A stretch of DNA of 64,000 nucleotides from Chionoecetes opilio (GCA_016584305.1 JACEEZ010023637.1:26247-90246), one strand, 5' to 3'; shown: positions 1-10,984, counted from the first letter of the stretch. The notes: generated by a model from the letters alone, not told the origin. Translations and numbers: made by a program.

Positions 1-458
1 TTTAAATTTCTTTTTTTCCCCCCGTTCCGCCCGGGGAAAAATACCCGGACTCTCCGTTGTGACCCGAGCGTGGTACCCGTACACTACGGAGTACAAAGGT
101 TGCTCCAGCAAATTCGAACTCGGACATTGAGCTCACCACTCAAAAAACGCAAATCTCAGCACCGCCTTCCCAGTGGTGACCAATTTTCTTCCTGTTGGTC
201 TGTTCCCAGTCTTTGGCGTATCGATAACTTTAGCTTGTATGCGATATATTAGTAAATTGTTTATGAATTCGCCTGGTGATATTCCAGGACTGAAAACTTG
301 TGATACGTGTGACAGGCCAGCCTGTGTAAATGTACATCACACTAGCAACTATAGATGCGCTGTGGCGGAAACGCGGCAGCTGCCGCCAAAGGAAAATTAA
401 ACATAACGCGTGAGGACACATTACACAGTTGATTTGAATGTCTTATGGTTTTGAAATA
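1..458. other. Unassigned sequence at the window start
   Basis: No gene is supported here. The first 50 bases look compositionally poor, with runs of T, C and G. Short open frames occur on both strands but none resembles a protein I recognise. Confidence 0.5.
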
Positions 459-577
459 CAGTACCCTCCCCAGTTTCACGCTATGCGAGTTTCGCGATCC
501 TCGAGCTTCGCGCTGAGTCCTAAATTCTTACCGTCCCGACTTTCGCGCATTATATCCCCGAGTTTCGCGCTGCATCA
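459..577 (+). mobile_element. Terminal fragment of a pogo/Tigger-like MITE
   Basis: The piece begins after a TA with CAGTACCCTCCCCAGTTTC and carries repeated GAGTTTCGCG-like words. The same terminus, CAGTACCCTCCC, opens the complete element at 29246-30058. Only one end is present. It stops at a 26-T run (582-607) where the neighbouring non-LTR element begins. Family assignment rests on the TA target and the CAGT-type terminus. Confidence 0.55.
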
Positions 578-607
578 TACATTTTTTTTTTTTTTTTTTT
601 TTTTTTT

Positions 608-877
608 GGGTGTGTGTTTTTTTACCTAGTTGTAATATACAGGAAAAAAGAAGCTATGCTCGTACTGTCCATCTCCAAATCTACTATTATCCAGCTTGCC
701 TTTGAAGTCCAAAATACTTCTTGCATTAATCACTTTTGCATCAAGGTTATTCCAGGCTTCTATGCTTCTATATGGGAAGCTGTATTTTTTTATGTCCCTC
801 TTGCATGTTGTCCTTTTCAATTTCTTCTCATGCCTCTTGAAATGTGTGTGTGGTGTTTATGTGTGTATTTACCTAGT
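608..877 (-). mobile_element. Extra 3' end copy of a CR1/Jockey-like non-LTR retrotransposon
   Basis: On the minus strand this encodes the C-terminal end of a reverse transcriptase, with the motif FPYRSIEAWNNLDAKVINA, followed by a 3' terminus with the short repeat CAACTAGGTAAATA. It is about 90% identical by eye to 878-1092, the end of the larger adjacent element, so it is a second, 5'-truncated or duplicated 3' end. Minus-strand 3' ends ending in short tandem repeats of this type are typical of CR1-like LINEs (known of the family). Confidence 0.7.
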
Positions 878-3800
878 TGTATTTACCTAGTTGTAACATA
901 CAGGAAAAAAGCAAATGCTCGTACTGTCCCATCTCCAAATCTACTATTATCCAGTTTGCCTTTGATGTCCTGAATATTTCTTGCATTAATCACTTTTGCA
1001 TCAAGGTTGTTCCAGGCTTCTATGCTTCTATACGGGAAGCTGTATTTTTTTATGTCCCTTTTGCATGTTGTCCTTTTCAATTTCTTCCATGACCTCTTGC
1101 ACTTCTATCGTCCCACACAACCAGATTTTCTCTATCAATTTTTTCCAGACCCATTGATGCTATAAAATCTCCCCTTTCTCTTCTTTTCTCAAGTGTTGGG
1201 AGTTTTAGTCTTGAAAGTATTTCCTCATATGGTAAATCTCTCAGGCTTTGAGCCATTTTTGGGGCTGCTCTTTGTATTCTCCTCAACTCCTTATATCCTT
1301 CTTTTTAGTGGTGACCAAATCACTGCCGCATATTCCAACCTTGGTCGAATCAGAGATGTTATCATTTTCTTAATCATCTCTTCATCCAGATATTTGAATG
1401 CCATTCTTATATTCCTCAGCAACTGATATGTATCTCGTGATCTTGTTTTTTGTGCTTCTCAGGTGACAAATTGTCCGTAATCCATACTCCCAGATCTTTT
1501 TTCGACCTTTGTTTGATTATCCATTCTTTCCATCGAAAAATTTCCTCTCTGTCTCTTTTGCTACTGTCCACTTCCATCACTTTACACTTTTTAGCATTAA
1601 ACTCCATTTCCCATAGTTGACCCCATCTGGAAATCTTATCTAGATCCTTTTGTAGATCCTCACAGTCCTCTTTACTTTCTACTTTTCTTAGTAATTTAGC
1701 ATCATCAGCGAAAAAAACTAAATTTAAAACCCGTTCACTCCCTCTGTCATATCATTTACATAGACCAAGAACATCACGGGGGCCCAATACTGATCCTTGA
1801 GGAGCTCCACTTATCACCTGCACCATTCGACTTCTGATCTTTTATTACTGTTCTCATCTCTCTGTTGTTCAAAAAGTCTTCCATCCACTTCAGCAAACCA
1901 CCCTTCAATCCTCCTACATGTTCTAGTTTCCAGAGCAGTCTCTTGTGAGGGACCTTGTCAAATGCCTTTCTTTAGGTCCAAGTATATGCAATCGACCCAT
2001 CCCTCTCTTTCCTGTGTCACATGATCACTCTCGAGTAAAGCTTAATAAATTCTTTGTACATGACATTCTTTCCTTTAAATCCAAAACTGGCCCCCTGCGA
2101 GTGGGGGTTTATCTCTTCCAAGTATTTCAACCATCTGTCCTTCACAATTTTTTCACACATTTTGCCATACACTGTAATGATACTGGCCTGTAATTAGGGG
2201 TTCTTCTTTGTTCCTCCTTTGTAATTGGCACAATATTTGCTCTTTTCCAATCAACGGGACTCTGCTCTCCTTGAGTGAACTCTCATTACACTATGTAATT
2301 TTCCCCCTGCTAGTTGGTTACTGCACTCTTTCATAATCCAGTTCGACACTCCTCTGACCTGGGGCTTTTCCTCACATCTTGACTTTCCATTAGCCTTTTT
2401 ACTTCTATTACGTCTGCTTTTATGTCTTCCATTATATTTTCTTTGCTATTAAATTTTTCGTTTTAAATTCACTTTCTCTTGAAAAATACAGTCTGTAAGA
2501 CTTATTCATCCCCTCAGCCGTTGTAATGCATCTTCATACACTATGCCTTCTACCTTCAGCTTATCTATTTCTTCTTTGTTTTTCTTTTTTCCATTAATAT
2601 ATCTATAGAAAAGTTTCGGTTCATTCTACATTTTTCTATTATATTCCTCTCATAGTTTTCTTTCTTCTCCTCTTCGAATTCTTAATATTCATTTCTAGTT
2701 GTTTTGTACTGCTCCCAAAAGGGTTTATACCTCCTTTTTTCCTCCCAAATATTCCATGTTTTTTCTCTTTCTAGTCTTTTCTAATTCACATTTTCTGTTA
2801 AACCATGGTTCATTTTTTTTTTTTTCTCTGATAACTATCCTTGGAACATAATTATTTATTCCTTCGGTGTAAATTCGGATGAACTCATCCCATTTTTTCT
2901 GGGTACTCCTTGCTGCATGGAAATTACTCCAGTCTGTCTCTCCGAAGAATGTTCTTAATCCGTCAAAGTCTGCTTTTCCATAATTGTATCTTCCTTTCTT
3001 GTGTTCTTCTCTTCTCCCCCCCTTTTTTTTCTATCATGTATTTCAAATTCCATAAATACATGGTCGCTCTTTCCAAGTGGGCATGATAATTTACTTTACT
3101 AATTACTTCCAGTTCTTTCGTCAATAGTAGGGCTAGTCTTTATGGTTATTTGCTACCTCTGAACTTGTGTTCTCTTTTAAACCACTGGGTCTGATGTTAT
3201 TCCATTACCAAATCCAACAATATACCACCCCATGAGTCTTCTCCTCCTTCAGTATACCATTCTTCCCAGCAAAATTCTTTTCAGTTAAAATCTCCCCTCA
3301 AAATTATGTTCTCACTATTTTTCCCTCGTATTTTTTAAACATTTGCTTGTGTCTCTTATCATGTCTCCGTTTCTCTTCTCTCCCCCAGGAATTTGTCTTA
3401 GGTGGAACGTATACAGTACTAAGTCTCTTATTCTTCCTTTTTTTATCACCAACTTACCTTCAACACCTCTGCCATTCCTTCTCCTTTTTCGACATTCCCT
3501 ACTACCCCCATCCTTCCTTGTTAACACCATTACAACCACCTCCCTTTTCTGATTTCTGCTTCGCCTCCATACATTATATTGACCCTCCCCAACTGGCACT
3601 CCTCAGAATCACTCAGCTTCGTTTCTACTAAACCCAATATGTCTGGTTTCTTGGCTCTCAGGTAATCGTTTATTTCTGTTAATGTTGACACTAGCCCATT
3701 TATATTTTTTGTACGATACCCGCCCATCCTTTTTTATTTTCCCTTTTGGACTGTCTTGTCTTACTCTTTCTCTTTTAGATACCACTTCTTCAGTTTTTGG

Positions 3801-3990
3801 GCTAAAATCTCCAATAGAATTTCTGTTTTTCTCTTCCGTTCTCAAATTTGTTTTTTCTTTGGGTTCTTTAAACAGTAAATTCAATCTAGCTCTTTCTTCC
3901 TCATTTATATCTTTTCTTATATTCTTCTGTCTTTGCCAGTTTCCATGCCTTAGACAATATATCTGTGCTGTATTTGTGACCTAAGCTTAA
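878..3990 (-). mobile_element. Decayed CR1/Jockey-like non-LTR retrotransposon (endonuclease + reverse transcriptase)
   Basis: Read on the minus strand, the order of domains is that of a LINE ORF2. At about 3727-3530 there is an endonuclease-type segment with NINGLVSTLTEINDYL and DILGLVETKLSD. At 1712-1701 the catalytic RT box reads F-A-D-D, followed by AKLLRKVESKED and, near 1607-1480, the thumb-side motif EFNAKKCKVMEV and KDLGVWITDNLSPEKH. At 1286-1100 comes LRDLPYEE then KLPTLEKRRERGD, and finally the C-terminal FPYRSIEAWN block and the CAACTAGGTAAATA terminus. Many frameshifts and stops interrupt the frame, so it is non-functional. The 5' limit near 3990 is approximate, set by where minus-strand coding character ends. 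Confidence 0.8.
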
Positions 3991-4490
3991 CTTTTAAGGG
4001 GCGGGGCCCCTCCTAGTGGGGCGGTTTACCTAGGATATTCAAACCTATTGTGCATTTTCTGATAAAAGCACCAATTTTGGCACAGAGGTAGGGCCAATAT
4101 ATTATGAACAAATTGGATGTGGAGCCATCGCCCAACTGCCCCCTTGGCGGCCGTGGCGGCCATTTTCCAAAATGACTGCCATGTGGTGCCGAGGAAGACT
4201 TATCCCTAGGTGAATGAGATGTACTGAGTAAAAGTGCAGGAAAAAATTATTGTTTTGAATCTGCAATGTTGTGCAAACATTATGTTGCGTGTTGTTGCTG
4301 ATGTAGGTAGCACTTAACAACAAGAAAGGTGCCCATGTGGTTTTAGAATCATATCTTATTATCGATTTATTGAATTATTCATAGATTAGGCATAAAACCA
4401 TGACAACATCTCTCAATTGAACATGTCCCAATTCACTTGGATTCTGAGTGCTCCTTTCATACAACTTTGTCATTTTCTATTTCCAGAACA
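3991..4490. other. Intergenic, no feature recognised
   Basis: A GC-rich patch at 4000-4030 has partly self-complementary GGGGCC/GGCCCC words. No coding signal was recognised. The last bases (TTTCTATTTCCAG before position 4487) resemble a splice acceptor immediately upstream of the ATG at 4491. Confidence 0.4.
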
Positions 4491-6236
4491 ATGTCGAAGA
4501 GCTTCAAACTTGTTGAGCCTCGTGGTGCAGAAGTAGCTCCGTCTATACCTCCGCCCAGCCAGCAACAGAGACAGACTGGTCATTATGCTTCATATGCCAA
4601 GAAACGACGCCAGAGTCGCTGACAAGTCCATCCCAGAGTACACGCCAACACAAGGGAGCAGCTACAGCATTCTCGCTGGACATCTGAGAAGGTTCAATGA
4701 GCTTGGATTGTTCCCCAACTCTTTTCTGTTGAGCGATTAGATGAAGGCAGTGGCGTTGAAGCAGCATTGAGCGCCAACAATGCACGATACCACAAGACCT
4801 GCAGGCTGAGGTATAACAAGACAAGTTGGGACAGAGCTGAGAAGAGGCACCTGAAAATAGCACTGACGAAGAAGGGGAAAGTTGTTGCCCGCAAGCGAAA
4901 TCGATATCTGTCACGACTATCAAGTACTGAGACGAAAACACCAAGAAGTGAAATGCTTCTTCTGCGGAGAAGCCCCGGGTAGTGCGGGTCTTCATGAAGC
5001 TGCGACATTCCAAACTGGACTCGCGTGTCAGGTCGTGCACAACTGATTCTGGACAACATGGACCTCCTGACGCAACTGAACGCTGGGGACATGGTTGCAC
5101 AGGAGGCCAAGTACCACCGAAATTGTCCCCTTTGAACTGTACAATCGCGCACGGAAAGATTAAGGAAATGGAGGGCAAAGGGTTTACAGACGATGAACAC
5201 GCAATAGCAGGACTTGCTTTCGCAAAAGCTGGTGGTGTTTATTGAAATAGCTCACATGGATGACGAGACGTCTCCGGTCTCAAACTTGTGACCTGGCGCA
5301 GTTTATACAAAGTCAAGGATGGGAACAGCTGGGAGTCAAGCATGAGGGCAGGGTGCACACGACCCGTCTTAAGCAGAGACTGCTTGCTCACTTTCCTAAC
5401 ATGTGTGCACAGCACCAGGGGCGCGATGTCCTGCTTGCATTCAATGAAGACCTCGGCGATGCCCCGGCAAAGGCTTGTGAACTGGACAGAGACCTTGATG
5501 CTGTCCACCTGGCGCGTGTGCCCAAATTGTGAGACGCCACATCATCAGAGAGCCCAAGGTTCAAAGGGTTTTCCCGCAGGATGCCAAAAGGACTCCGTGC
5601 CACCCACGCTGCTTGCCTTGGTCACTATGATCTTGGAAGGTTCCAGTATCAAGCACCAGAGTGAAAGCACAACAAAAGCGGCACTAAGCATCACCCATCT
5701 CCTCAAATTCAACAGCGTTATGCACCGACGGGCCGCCACAGGCAGTACGCCTCGCCCAGTCAGGCACGCCACCACGCAGGAGACGCCAGTTCCAACCTAC
5801 ATCGGCCTAATGCTACATGCACACACGCGCAAGAGGGAGCTCGTCGACAGGCTGGCACACATGGGGATTTCTATCTCCTATGATCGGGTCCTGCCCCTTT
5901 CCACACAGCTGGGGAACAGTGCCTGCCGCCTCTACCACCAGGAGCAAGTAGTGTGCCCTCCCAGAGAGGCAGAGTCTTCATGACTGCCGCGGTAGACAAT
6001 ATCGACCACAACCTAAGTTCCACCACAGCAAAACAGTCATTCCATGGGACTGCTATTTCCCTCATGCAACACACTGCGGTCCCTAGGGCCAGCATTGACC
6101 GCAGCATCATCATCCACGGAGGGCCGAACGAAAGAGCCCTCAAAACAGTTGACCGTTTGCCGCACTACTATACAGATGTCCCATCCGTCGGCAGCATCAA
6201 GAACACCCCCGTGCCGGCTACCAGCATGACTGCTGG
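4491..6236 (+). pseudogene. Decayed protein-coding region, unrecognised family, multiple frameshifts
   Basis: Coding character continues on the plus strand across at least five frame changes. Segments: 4491-4622 (starts MSKSFKLVEPRG, Gln/Arg-rich); about 4770-4880 (ANNARYHKTCRLRYN); about 4943-5040 with a Cys-x2-Cys motif (KCFFCGEAPGSAGLHEAATF); about 5066-5135 (GDMVAQEAKYHRNC, a repeat of the YHK/YHRxC idea); 5290-5523 (VHTTRLKQRLLAHF then GRDVLLAFNEDLG); 5790-5905 (VPTYIGLMLHAHTRKRELVD then ISISYDRVL); and 5940-6225 (TAAVDNIDHNLSSTTAKQSF then DRLPHYYTDVP). I associate this pattern with an uncharacterised, repetitive invertebrate protein family, possibly transposon-borne, but cannot name it. 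The repeated Y-H-x-x-C and C-x2-C residues suggest a zinc-binding N-terminal half. It is non-functional as written. Confidence 0.6.
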
Positions 6237-6241
6237 AAAAT

Positions 6242-6564
6242 GGGTCTGTCTCAGTCATTGACTCATGTGGGTCTGCCTCAGTCACTGACTCATCTGGGTC
6301 TGCCTCAGTCACTGACTCATCTGGGTCTGCCTCAGTCACTGACTCATCTGGGTCTGCCTCAGTCACTGACTCATCTGGGTCTGCCTCAGTCACTGACTCA
6401 TCTGGGTCTGCCTCAGTCACTGACTCATCTGGGTCTGCCTCAGTCACTGACTCATCTAGGTCTGTCTCAGTCACTGACTCATCTGGGTCTGCCTCAGTCA
6501 CTGACTCATCTGGGTCTGCCTCAGTCACTGACTCATCTGGGTCTGCCTCAGCTACTGACACGGG
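6242..6564. repeat. 27-bp minisatellite, about 12 units
   Basis: The unit GGGTCTGCCTCAGTCACTGA plus CTCATCT is repeated head to tail with start points every 27 bases from 6242 to 6539. The internal units are nearly identical and the first and last have diverged. Because 27 is a multiple of three it stays open in several frames (for example SLTHLGLPQ on plus, DESVTEADP on minus). I regard those frames as by-products. It abuts the end of the decayed coding region. Confidence 0.9.
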
Positions 6565-6565
6565 A

Positions 6566-6680
6566 GGGACTGGTGCCTAGCTCCTTACAAAGCCCTGTTT
6601 AATGAAAAATAGAAGGGATAAAATCAGCTACCGATAACCATGTTTTTCGCAAGAAAGCAGCCTGAGCTTCACTTTGCCAT
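6566..6680 (+). repeat. Inverted partial copy of the Tigger transposase 3' coding end
   Basis: This stretch is the reverse complement, with a few differences, of about 6846-6950, the end of the Tigger coding sequence (words LLAPYKALFNE and LPITMFF on the minus strand there). The two copies face each other across about 165 bp, so the 3' end of the dead transposon was duplicated in inverted orientation. Confidence 0.75.
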
Positions 6681-6836
6681 GCAGTACACTTCACCATTCA
6701 TCGTCATCATGTACTGCACTGCTTCAGTTCATCATCTTCATAATCATCATACAGGTACAGTAACTTCTTTAGTGTACAGTACTACTATAAATACATACTG
6801 TATTCATTGTGTAAGCCAGTAAATAAGGTTCATAGG

Positions 6837-7496
6837 CTACAGAAACGTCATTTTAGGCTGCTTTCTTGTGAAAAACATGGTTATCGGTAGCTGATTTTTC
6901 CCCTTCTTTTTTTCATTAAACAAGGCTTTGTAAGGAGCTAGGAGTCCTTCTAAACCATGCTGGAATTTGAGGGCTCGTTGCATTTTTGTATCCCATGCGT
7001 AAACATTGTCACTCACTTCTTTAATTGTACGCATCAGGCCTGCTAGACGTTCAAGTGAAAGTCCCTCATCCTCTTCTTCAACGGCAGCACTTTCAGCTTC
7101 TTCTGGACCCCCCTCTTCTTCACTAGCAGACTTTATGATTTCATCAATTTCCTGCTCAGTTAGGACATCTTCAGTTGACTCGACTAACTCATTAACTTCA
7201 TCTTCATCTTCAAAACCTTCCCCACCAACAATGCGTGCCAATTTCAGTATTTTATCAACAGCATCTGTTTTAATATCTGATGGTGAGAAACCCTTGTGAT
7301 CATTCACACATTCTGGCCACAAATTTTTCCAGCAAGCATTGACAGTTTCCTTTTTCAATTCATTGATTGCTGACTGCAAGATACTGATACTGTCTGCAAT
7401 GCTAAAATTGTGCCAGTAGGTAGAAAGACTAAACTCTAGTGTCTTGCTCCATGGTTTCAACAATTTTCTGCATGCTCCGCGGAGTGTACAGGGAGG
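6837..7496 (-). pseudogene. Tigger/pogo-like transposase, C-terminal part (split gene)
   Basis: Minus-strand frame containing SMQKIVETMEQ, then TYWHNFSIADSISILQSAIN, VNACWKNLWPECVNDHKGF, and an acidic segment rich in Glu (DEDEVNELVESTEDVLTEQE and SEEEGGPEEAE). This is the C-terminal region of TIGD1/Tigger1-type transposases, after the DDE catalytic core. It ends at a stop codon near 6837. The frame joins the upstream half (9704-10807) exactly at a TA where the 7499-9701 element is inserted: removing that element and one TA restores continuous codons T-L-Y-T-P-R-S-M-Q. Confidence 0.85.
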
Positions 7497-7760
7497 TCCC
7501 GAAGATACGAGCAGTTAGGTTCCACCTGGCATACTCGTAAAGCGAAATCTCGTATAACGAAACACATAACTAATGGTAAAATATAGGTTTGGTTCCAGGA
7601 CCCCAGCAATTAAAAAAAAAAAAAAAAAAGACATGTATTTCAAGCTAAAATAAACTATAGCAAACACAACAAACACACAGCGTCTATATTACCCACACTG
7701 TACTACCTATTCTGTAGAAAAAGCATTCTGAAAGAGAAAATAGCACACAAAATAATATAA

Positions 7761-7876
7761 CTGCACATTAATCTATAATAATTATTATAGATTAATGTGC
7801 AGTTATGTTATAACTGCACACTTTAGTGTGCAGACACACTTTCGCTTATATTATAATATAAGCGAAAGTGTGTCTG
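7761..7876. repeat. Cluster of perfect palindromes followed by (TGTC)n
   Basis: Positions 7761-7802 form one perfect 42-nt palindrome (CTGCACATTAATCTATAAT on the left arm). 7799-7817 and 7814-7833 form two shorter hairpins built from GCAGTTAT and CTGCACAC. 7832-7875 is a second perfect palindrome of 44 nt (AGACACACTTTCGCTTATAT on the left arm). It is followed at once by a TGTC tetranucleotide run and a G run to about 7908. Confidence 0.9.
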
Positions 7877-8095
7877 TCTGTCTGTCTGTCTGTCTGTGTG
7901 TGGGGGGGGGTATAGGTTCCGCCCCCGTGGCGCAAACACTTCATATGGCACATTTTTGGAATCAGGTTGACCAGGAGAAGGTCATAACCCACTTATGAGA
8001 TGATCCGATCACTTTTTTTTCTTCTTTTTTTTTAGCAGCCCATTAGCGAGAATTGTGAAAAAAGTGGGTTGCGAGAATTGAGGAAACCTTGATGT

Positions 8096-9040
8096 AGGGG
8101 GGATGGGTAATGGGTGAGTGAATGGTGGTGGGGTAAGGGTGTGGGGTGATGGGTGAGTGAATGGGTGGGGGGTGATGGGTTGGGGGGGATGGGTGAGGAA
8201 TAGGTGGGGGGTGATGGGTAATGGGTGAGTGAATGGGTGTGTGGTGATGGGATGGGTGAGTTTAATGGGTGGGGGGTGATGGGTAATGGGTGAGTGAATG
8301 GGTGTGTGGTGATGGGGGAATGGGTGAGTGAATGGGGGTGGGGGGTGATGGTATGGGTGAGTGATGGGGGTGTGGGGTGGGATGGGTGAGGATGGGGGGG
8401 GGGTGAGTGAATGGGTGGGGGGTGAGTGGGAAAGGTGTGGGGGGTGATGGGTAATGGGAGTGAAGGGTGTGTGGTGGGTGGAGTAATGGGTGAGTGAATG
8501 GGTGGGGGGTGATGGGTAAAGGGTGAGTGAATGGGTGGTGTGGTGATGGGTAATGTGTGAGTGAATGGGTGGGGGTGATGGGTAATGGGTGAGTGAATGG
8601 GTGGGGGGTTGGATGGGTAATGGGTGAGTGAATGGGTTGTGTGGTGATGGGTAATGGTCAGTGAATGGGTGGGGGGTGAGGGGTAATGGGTGAGTGAAAT
8701 GGGTGGGGGGTGATGGGTAATGGGTGAGTAAATGGGTGTGGGGTGATGGGTAATGGGGGGAGTGAATGGATGGGGGGTGATGGGTAAGGGTGAGTGAATG
8801 GGTAGGGGGTGATGTGGTAATGGGTGTGTGGTGATGGGTAGGGGTGAGTGAATGGGGGGGGGGGATGGGTGAGTGAATGGGTGGGGGGTGATGGGTAATG
8901 GGTGAGTGAATGGGTGTGTGGTGATGGGTAATGGGTGGTGAATGGGTAATGAATGGGTGAGTGAATGGGAGGGGGGTAAGGGGTGAGTGAATGGGTGGGG
9001 GGTGATGGGTAATGGGTGAGTTGAATGGGTGGGGGAATAC
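8096..9040. repeat. G-rich minisatellite, about 33-bp period
   Basis: Degenerate tandem copies of a unit like GATGGGTAATGGGTGAGTGA plus ATGGGTGTGTGGT fill nearly 950 bases. The plus strand is almost free of C and dense in runs of three or more G. Reading the minus strand gives a long Pro/His/Thr/Ser frame that is only the translation of the repeat. Unit length varies because of small indels. Confidence 0.9.
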
Positions 9041-9703
9041 ATACATTTCTACATCCATGATTTCAGGAAAGTTAGAAGGGGCTATTGGAGAGCCCATGTT
9101 TGGTGGGCCGAAGGCCCACCAAACACAGGTGGGGGGCCAAAGGCCCACCAATGGGCCCTCCGCAGGAGCTAGCCCAAAAAGTCCGCCCGGAGGGCGCTTT
9201 GCGGCTAGTTAAACAAAAAAAAAAAATGCAAAACAAGCAAAAAAGACGTTGTAATGTATGGGACGCCACATGATACAAGAGAAGGTAGTGTAGCGGTTCC
9301 AAGGTTGGGGCCCCACACCTGCTAATTACCCCTAAAGGTCGGCCGTGCCATATGTTAATTACCCTTCAGGTCATGGCCTTGCTGGGGGTGACCTGACTGC
9401 GGTCCCAAGGTTGGGGCCGCCACACCTGCTAATACCCTAAATGTCGGGCTGCCCCCATATGCTTAATTTACCCTTTAGGTCACGGCTTGCTGGGGGTGAC
9501 CTCACTGGGGTCAGCCAAATCCCCCTTTGTCCAGCCAGGGAGTGGTAGGCGCACATTTTGAACTTGATAATTTTACTCACCCCAGTTTAAATGTCGTATC
9601 ATTGGATTTTCGATCTCGTATATTGAAAATAGACCCTAATTTACACATCTCGTATCATCAAATTCTCGTATACCGAATGCTTGTATAACGGGACCTCCCT
9701 GTA

Positions 9704-10807
9704 CAAGGTTTTAAATGCACGAATTACACAAGTGATCCATAAGTTGGATAAGGGAAGTGGTATTTGGAGGCAGGTACAGTATTTCAATTCCTTCTGTTTC
9801 TAAATGCTGTGCATCTGGATGGCCGGGGTCATTATCTAACAAAAGCAGAACTTTATTCTAGTCCCTGATCACTCAGGTACCGCTTTACCTCAGGGATAAA
9901 AAATTTGTGAAACCAATCACTGAACAGAAGTTTTGTCATCCACGCCTTCCTATTAAGCATCCAGTAAGTAGACAGGGAGACAATTTTTTAAAGTTTTTCA
10001 AAGCTCGAGGATTTGCCGCCCGGTAGATAAGAGCAGGCTTGATTATATGGCCTGCGGCGTTGCCACACATCAGTAGCGTAAAGCGATCTTTTGCAAATTT
10101 AAACCCTGATGCAGTTTTCTCTTGCATACTTATGTAGGTCCGGTCTGTCATTTTCTTCAAGAATATAGCAGTTTCATCTGCATTAAAACCCTGTTCAGGT
10201 TTATACCCCTTCTCTTCAACCACTTTTTTTTAGCATAGCTGGATAGGCGGCAGCAGCCTCATGATCAGCTGCTGCTGATTCACCATATATTTTCACATTT
10301 TTCAGTGAAAACCTCTTTCTGAATCGGTCTAACCAACCCTTACTTGCAGTGAAGGGTTTTAGATCAGGGTTTGTTGAAGAGCCTGAATTTTCTAAGTGGT
10401 CAGCAGAGTAACAGGAGTGCAGACTGAGGGCTTTTTCACGAATCAGGTTTGAATCGAGTGCCACATTTTTCCCTCTACAGTCATCTATCCACACACACAG
10501 TGCCAATTCTATACGAGTCAACACTTTATCCCTCAAATTTGCTGCATTTTTAGCACTTCCACCAACACTCGTGGTAACAGCATGCTTTATCTGGGCCTCT
10601 TGTTTCTTCAGGTACCGCACAGCACTTTCATTAATTTCAAATTTTCGGGCAAAGGCTGAGTTTGTTTCTCCACCTTTAACCATGTCAAGTATTTTAACTT
10701 TGTCCTCTAGAGTCAAGGTATGCTTTATAAGCTTTGGTTTAGGCTTACCTGCTGCTGGAGATGAAAGTCGTTCTTCATTGTGTTCCCGGCTGAGAGAGCG
10801 AGCGTGA
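9704..10807 (-). pseudogene. Tigger/pogo-like transposase, N-terminal and catalytic part (split gene)
   Basis: Minus-strand coding begins near 10807 and shows the CENP-B-type N-terminal helix-turn-helix (LEDKVKILDMVKGGETNSAF then INESAVRYLKKQ), a second DNA-binding helix-turn-helix region (KALSLHSCYS then ASKGWLDRFRKRFSLKN), and the DDE core. The catalytic acidic residues are visible as N-A-D-E-T (about 10150-10180), L-L-L-D-N-D-P-G-H-P (about 9815-9835) and L-I-Q-L-M-D-H (about 9765). This order matches TIGD1/Tigger proteins, which bind transposon ends and cut and paste at TA. At least three breaks are present: a frameshift at the T run near 10230, an in-frame stop near 9857, and a shift near 9755. 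It is dead, and further split by the 7499-9701 element. Confidence 0.85.
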
Positions 10808-10984
10808 CTGAGACGAGACAGAGAAAAACTGCCAACTTTATGTGATCGCTGTGCCCTCTACCTTTGCCATGGTCTACTACACAACTGTGTGCCATGTTTA
10901 AACTATGTTTCGTTCCATTTTTATATTTTTTTGCAATTTTAAGATTTTTTTAATTTTCGGGATAAACTCGCTAATTAGTGAAGT

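Larger units (their letters stand above)
7499..9701. mobile_element. Non-autonomous pogo-like TIR element, copy A, inserted in the Tigger gene
   Basis: Both ends are visible: CAGGGAGGTCCCGAAGATAC at 7499 and its inverted counterpart GTATAACGGGACCTCCCTG ending at 9701, each flanked by TA (7497-7498 and 9702-9703). No transposase is encoded. The interior holds an A-rich run, a cluster of perfect palindromes (7761-7876), a G-rich minisatellite (8096-9040), a short hairpin around 9100 (TGGTGGGCC / GGCCCACCA) and two units of a repeat with CACACCTGCTAATTACCC (9300-9480). The target was a TA inside the coding sequence of the older Tigger copy, so this insertion is younger than that transposon. Confidence 0.9.

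Noticed and set aside
4543..5178. 211-codon open frame on the minus strand
   Set aside because: No recognisable motif; it is antisense to the decayed plus-strand coding region that explains the sequence better.
6037..6602. Open frames across the 27-bp minisatellite on both strands (repeats of DESVTEADP or SLTHLGLPQ)
   Set aside because: Both strands are open because the unit is a multiple of three without stops. No independent coding evidence.
8009..9151. Open frame of 380 codons on the minus strand, Pro/His/Thr/Ser-rich
   Set aside because: It is the translation of the G-rich minisatellite; a second long frame overlaps it in another phase, as expected from a repeat without stops.
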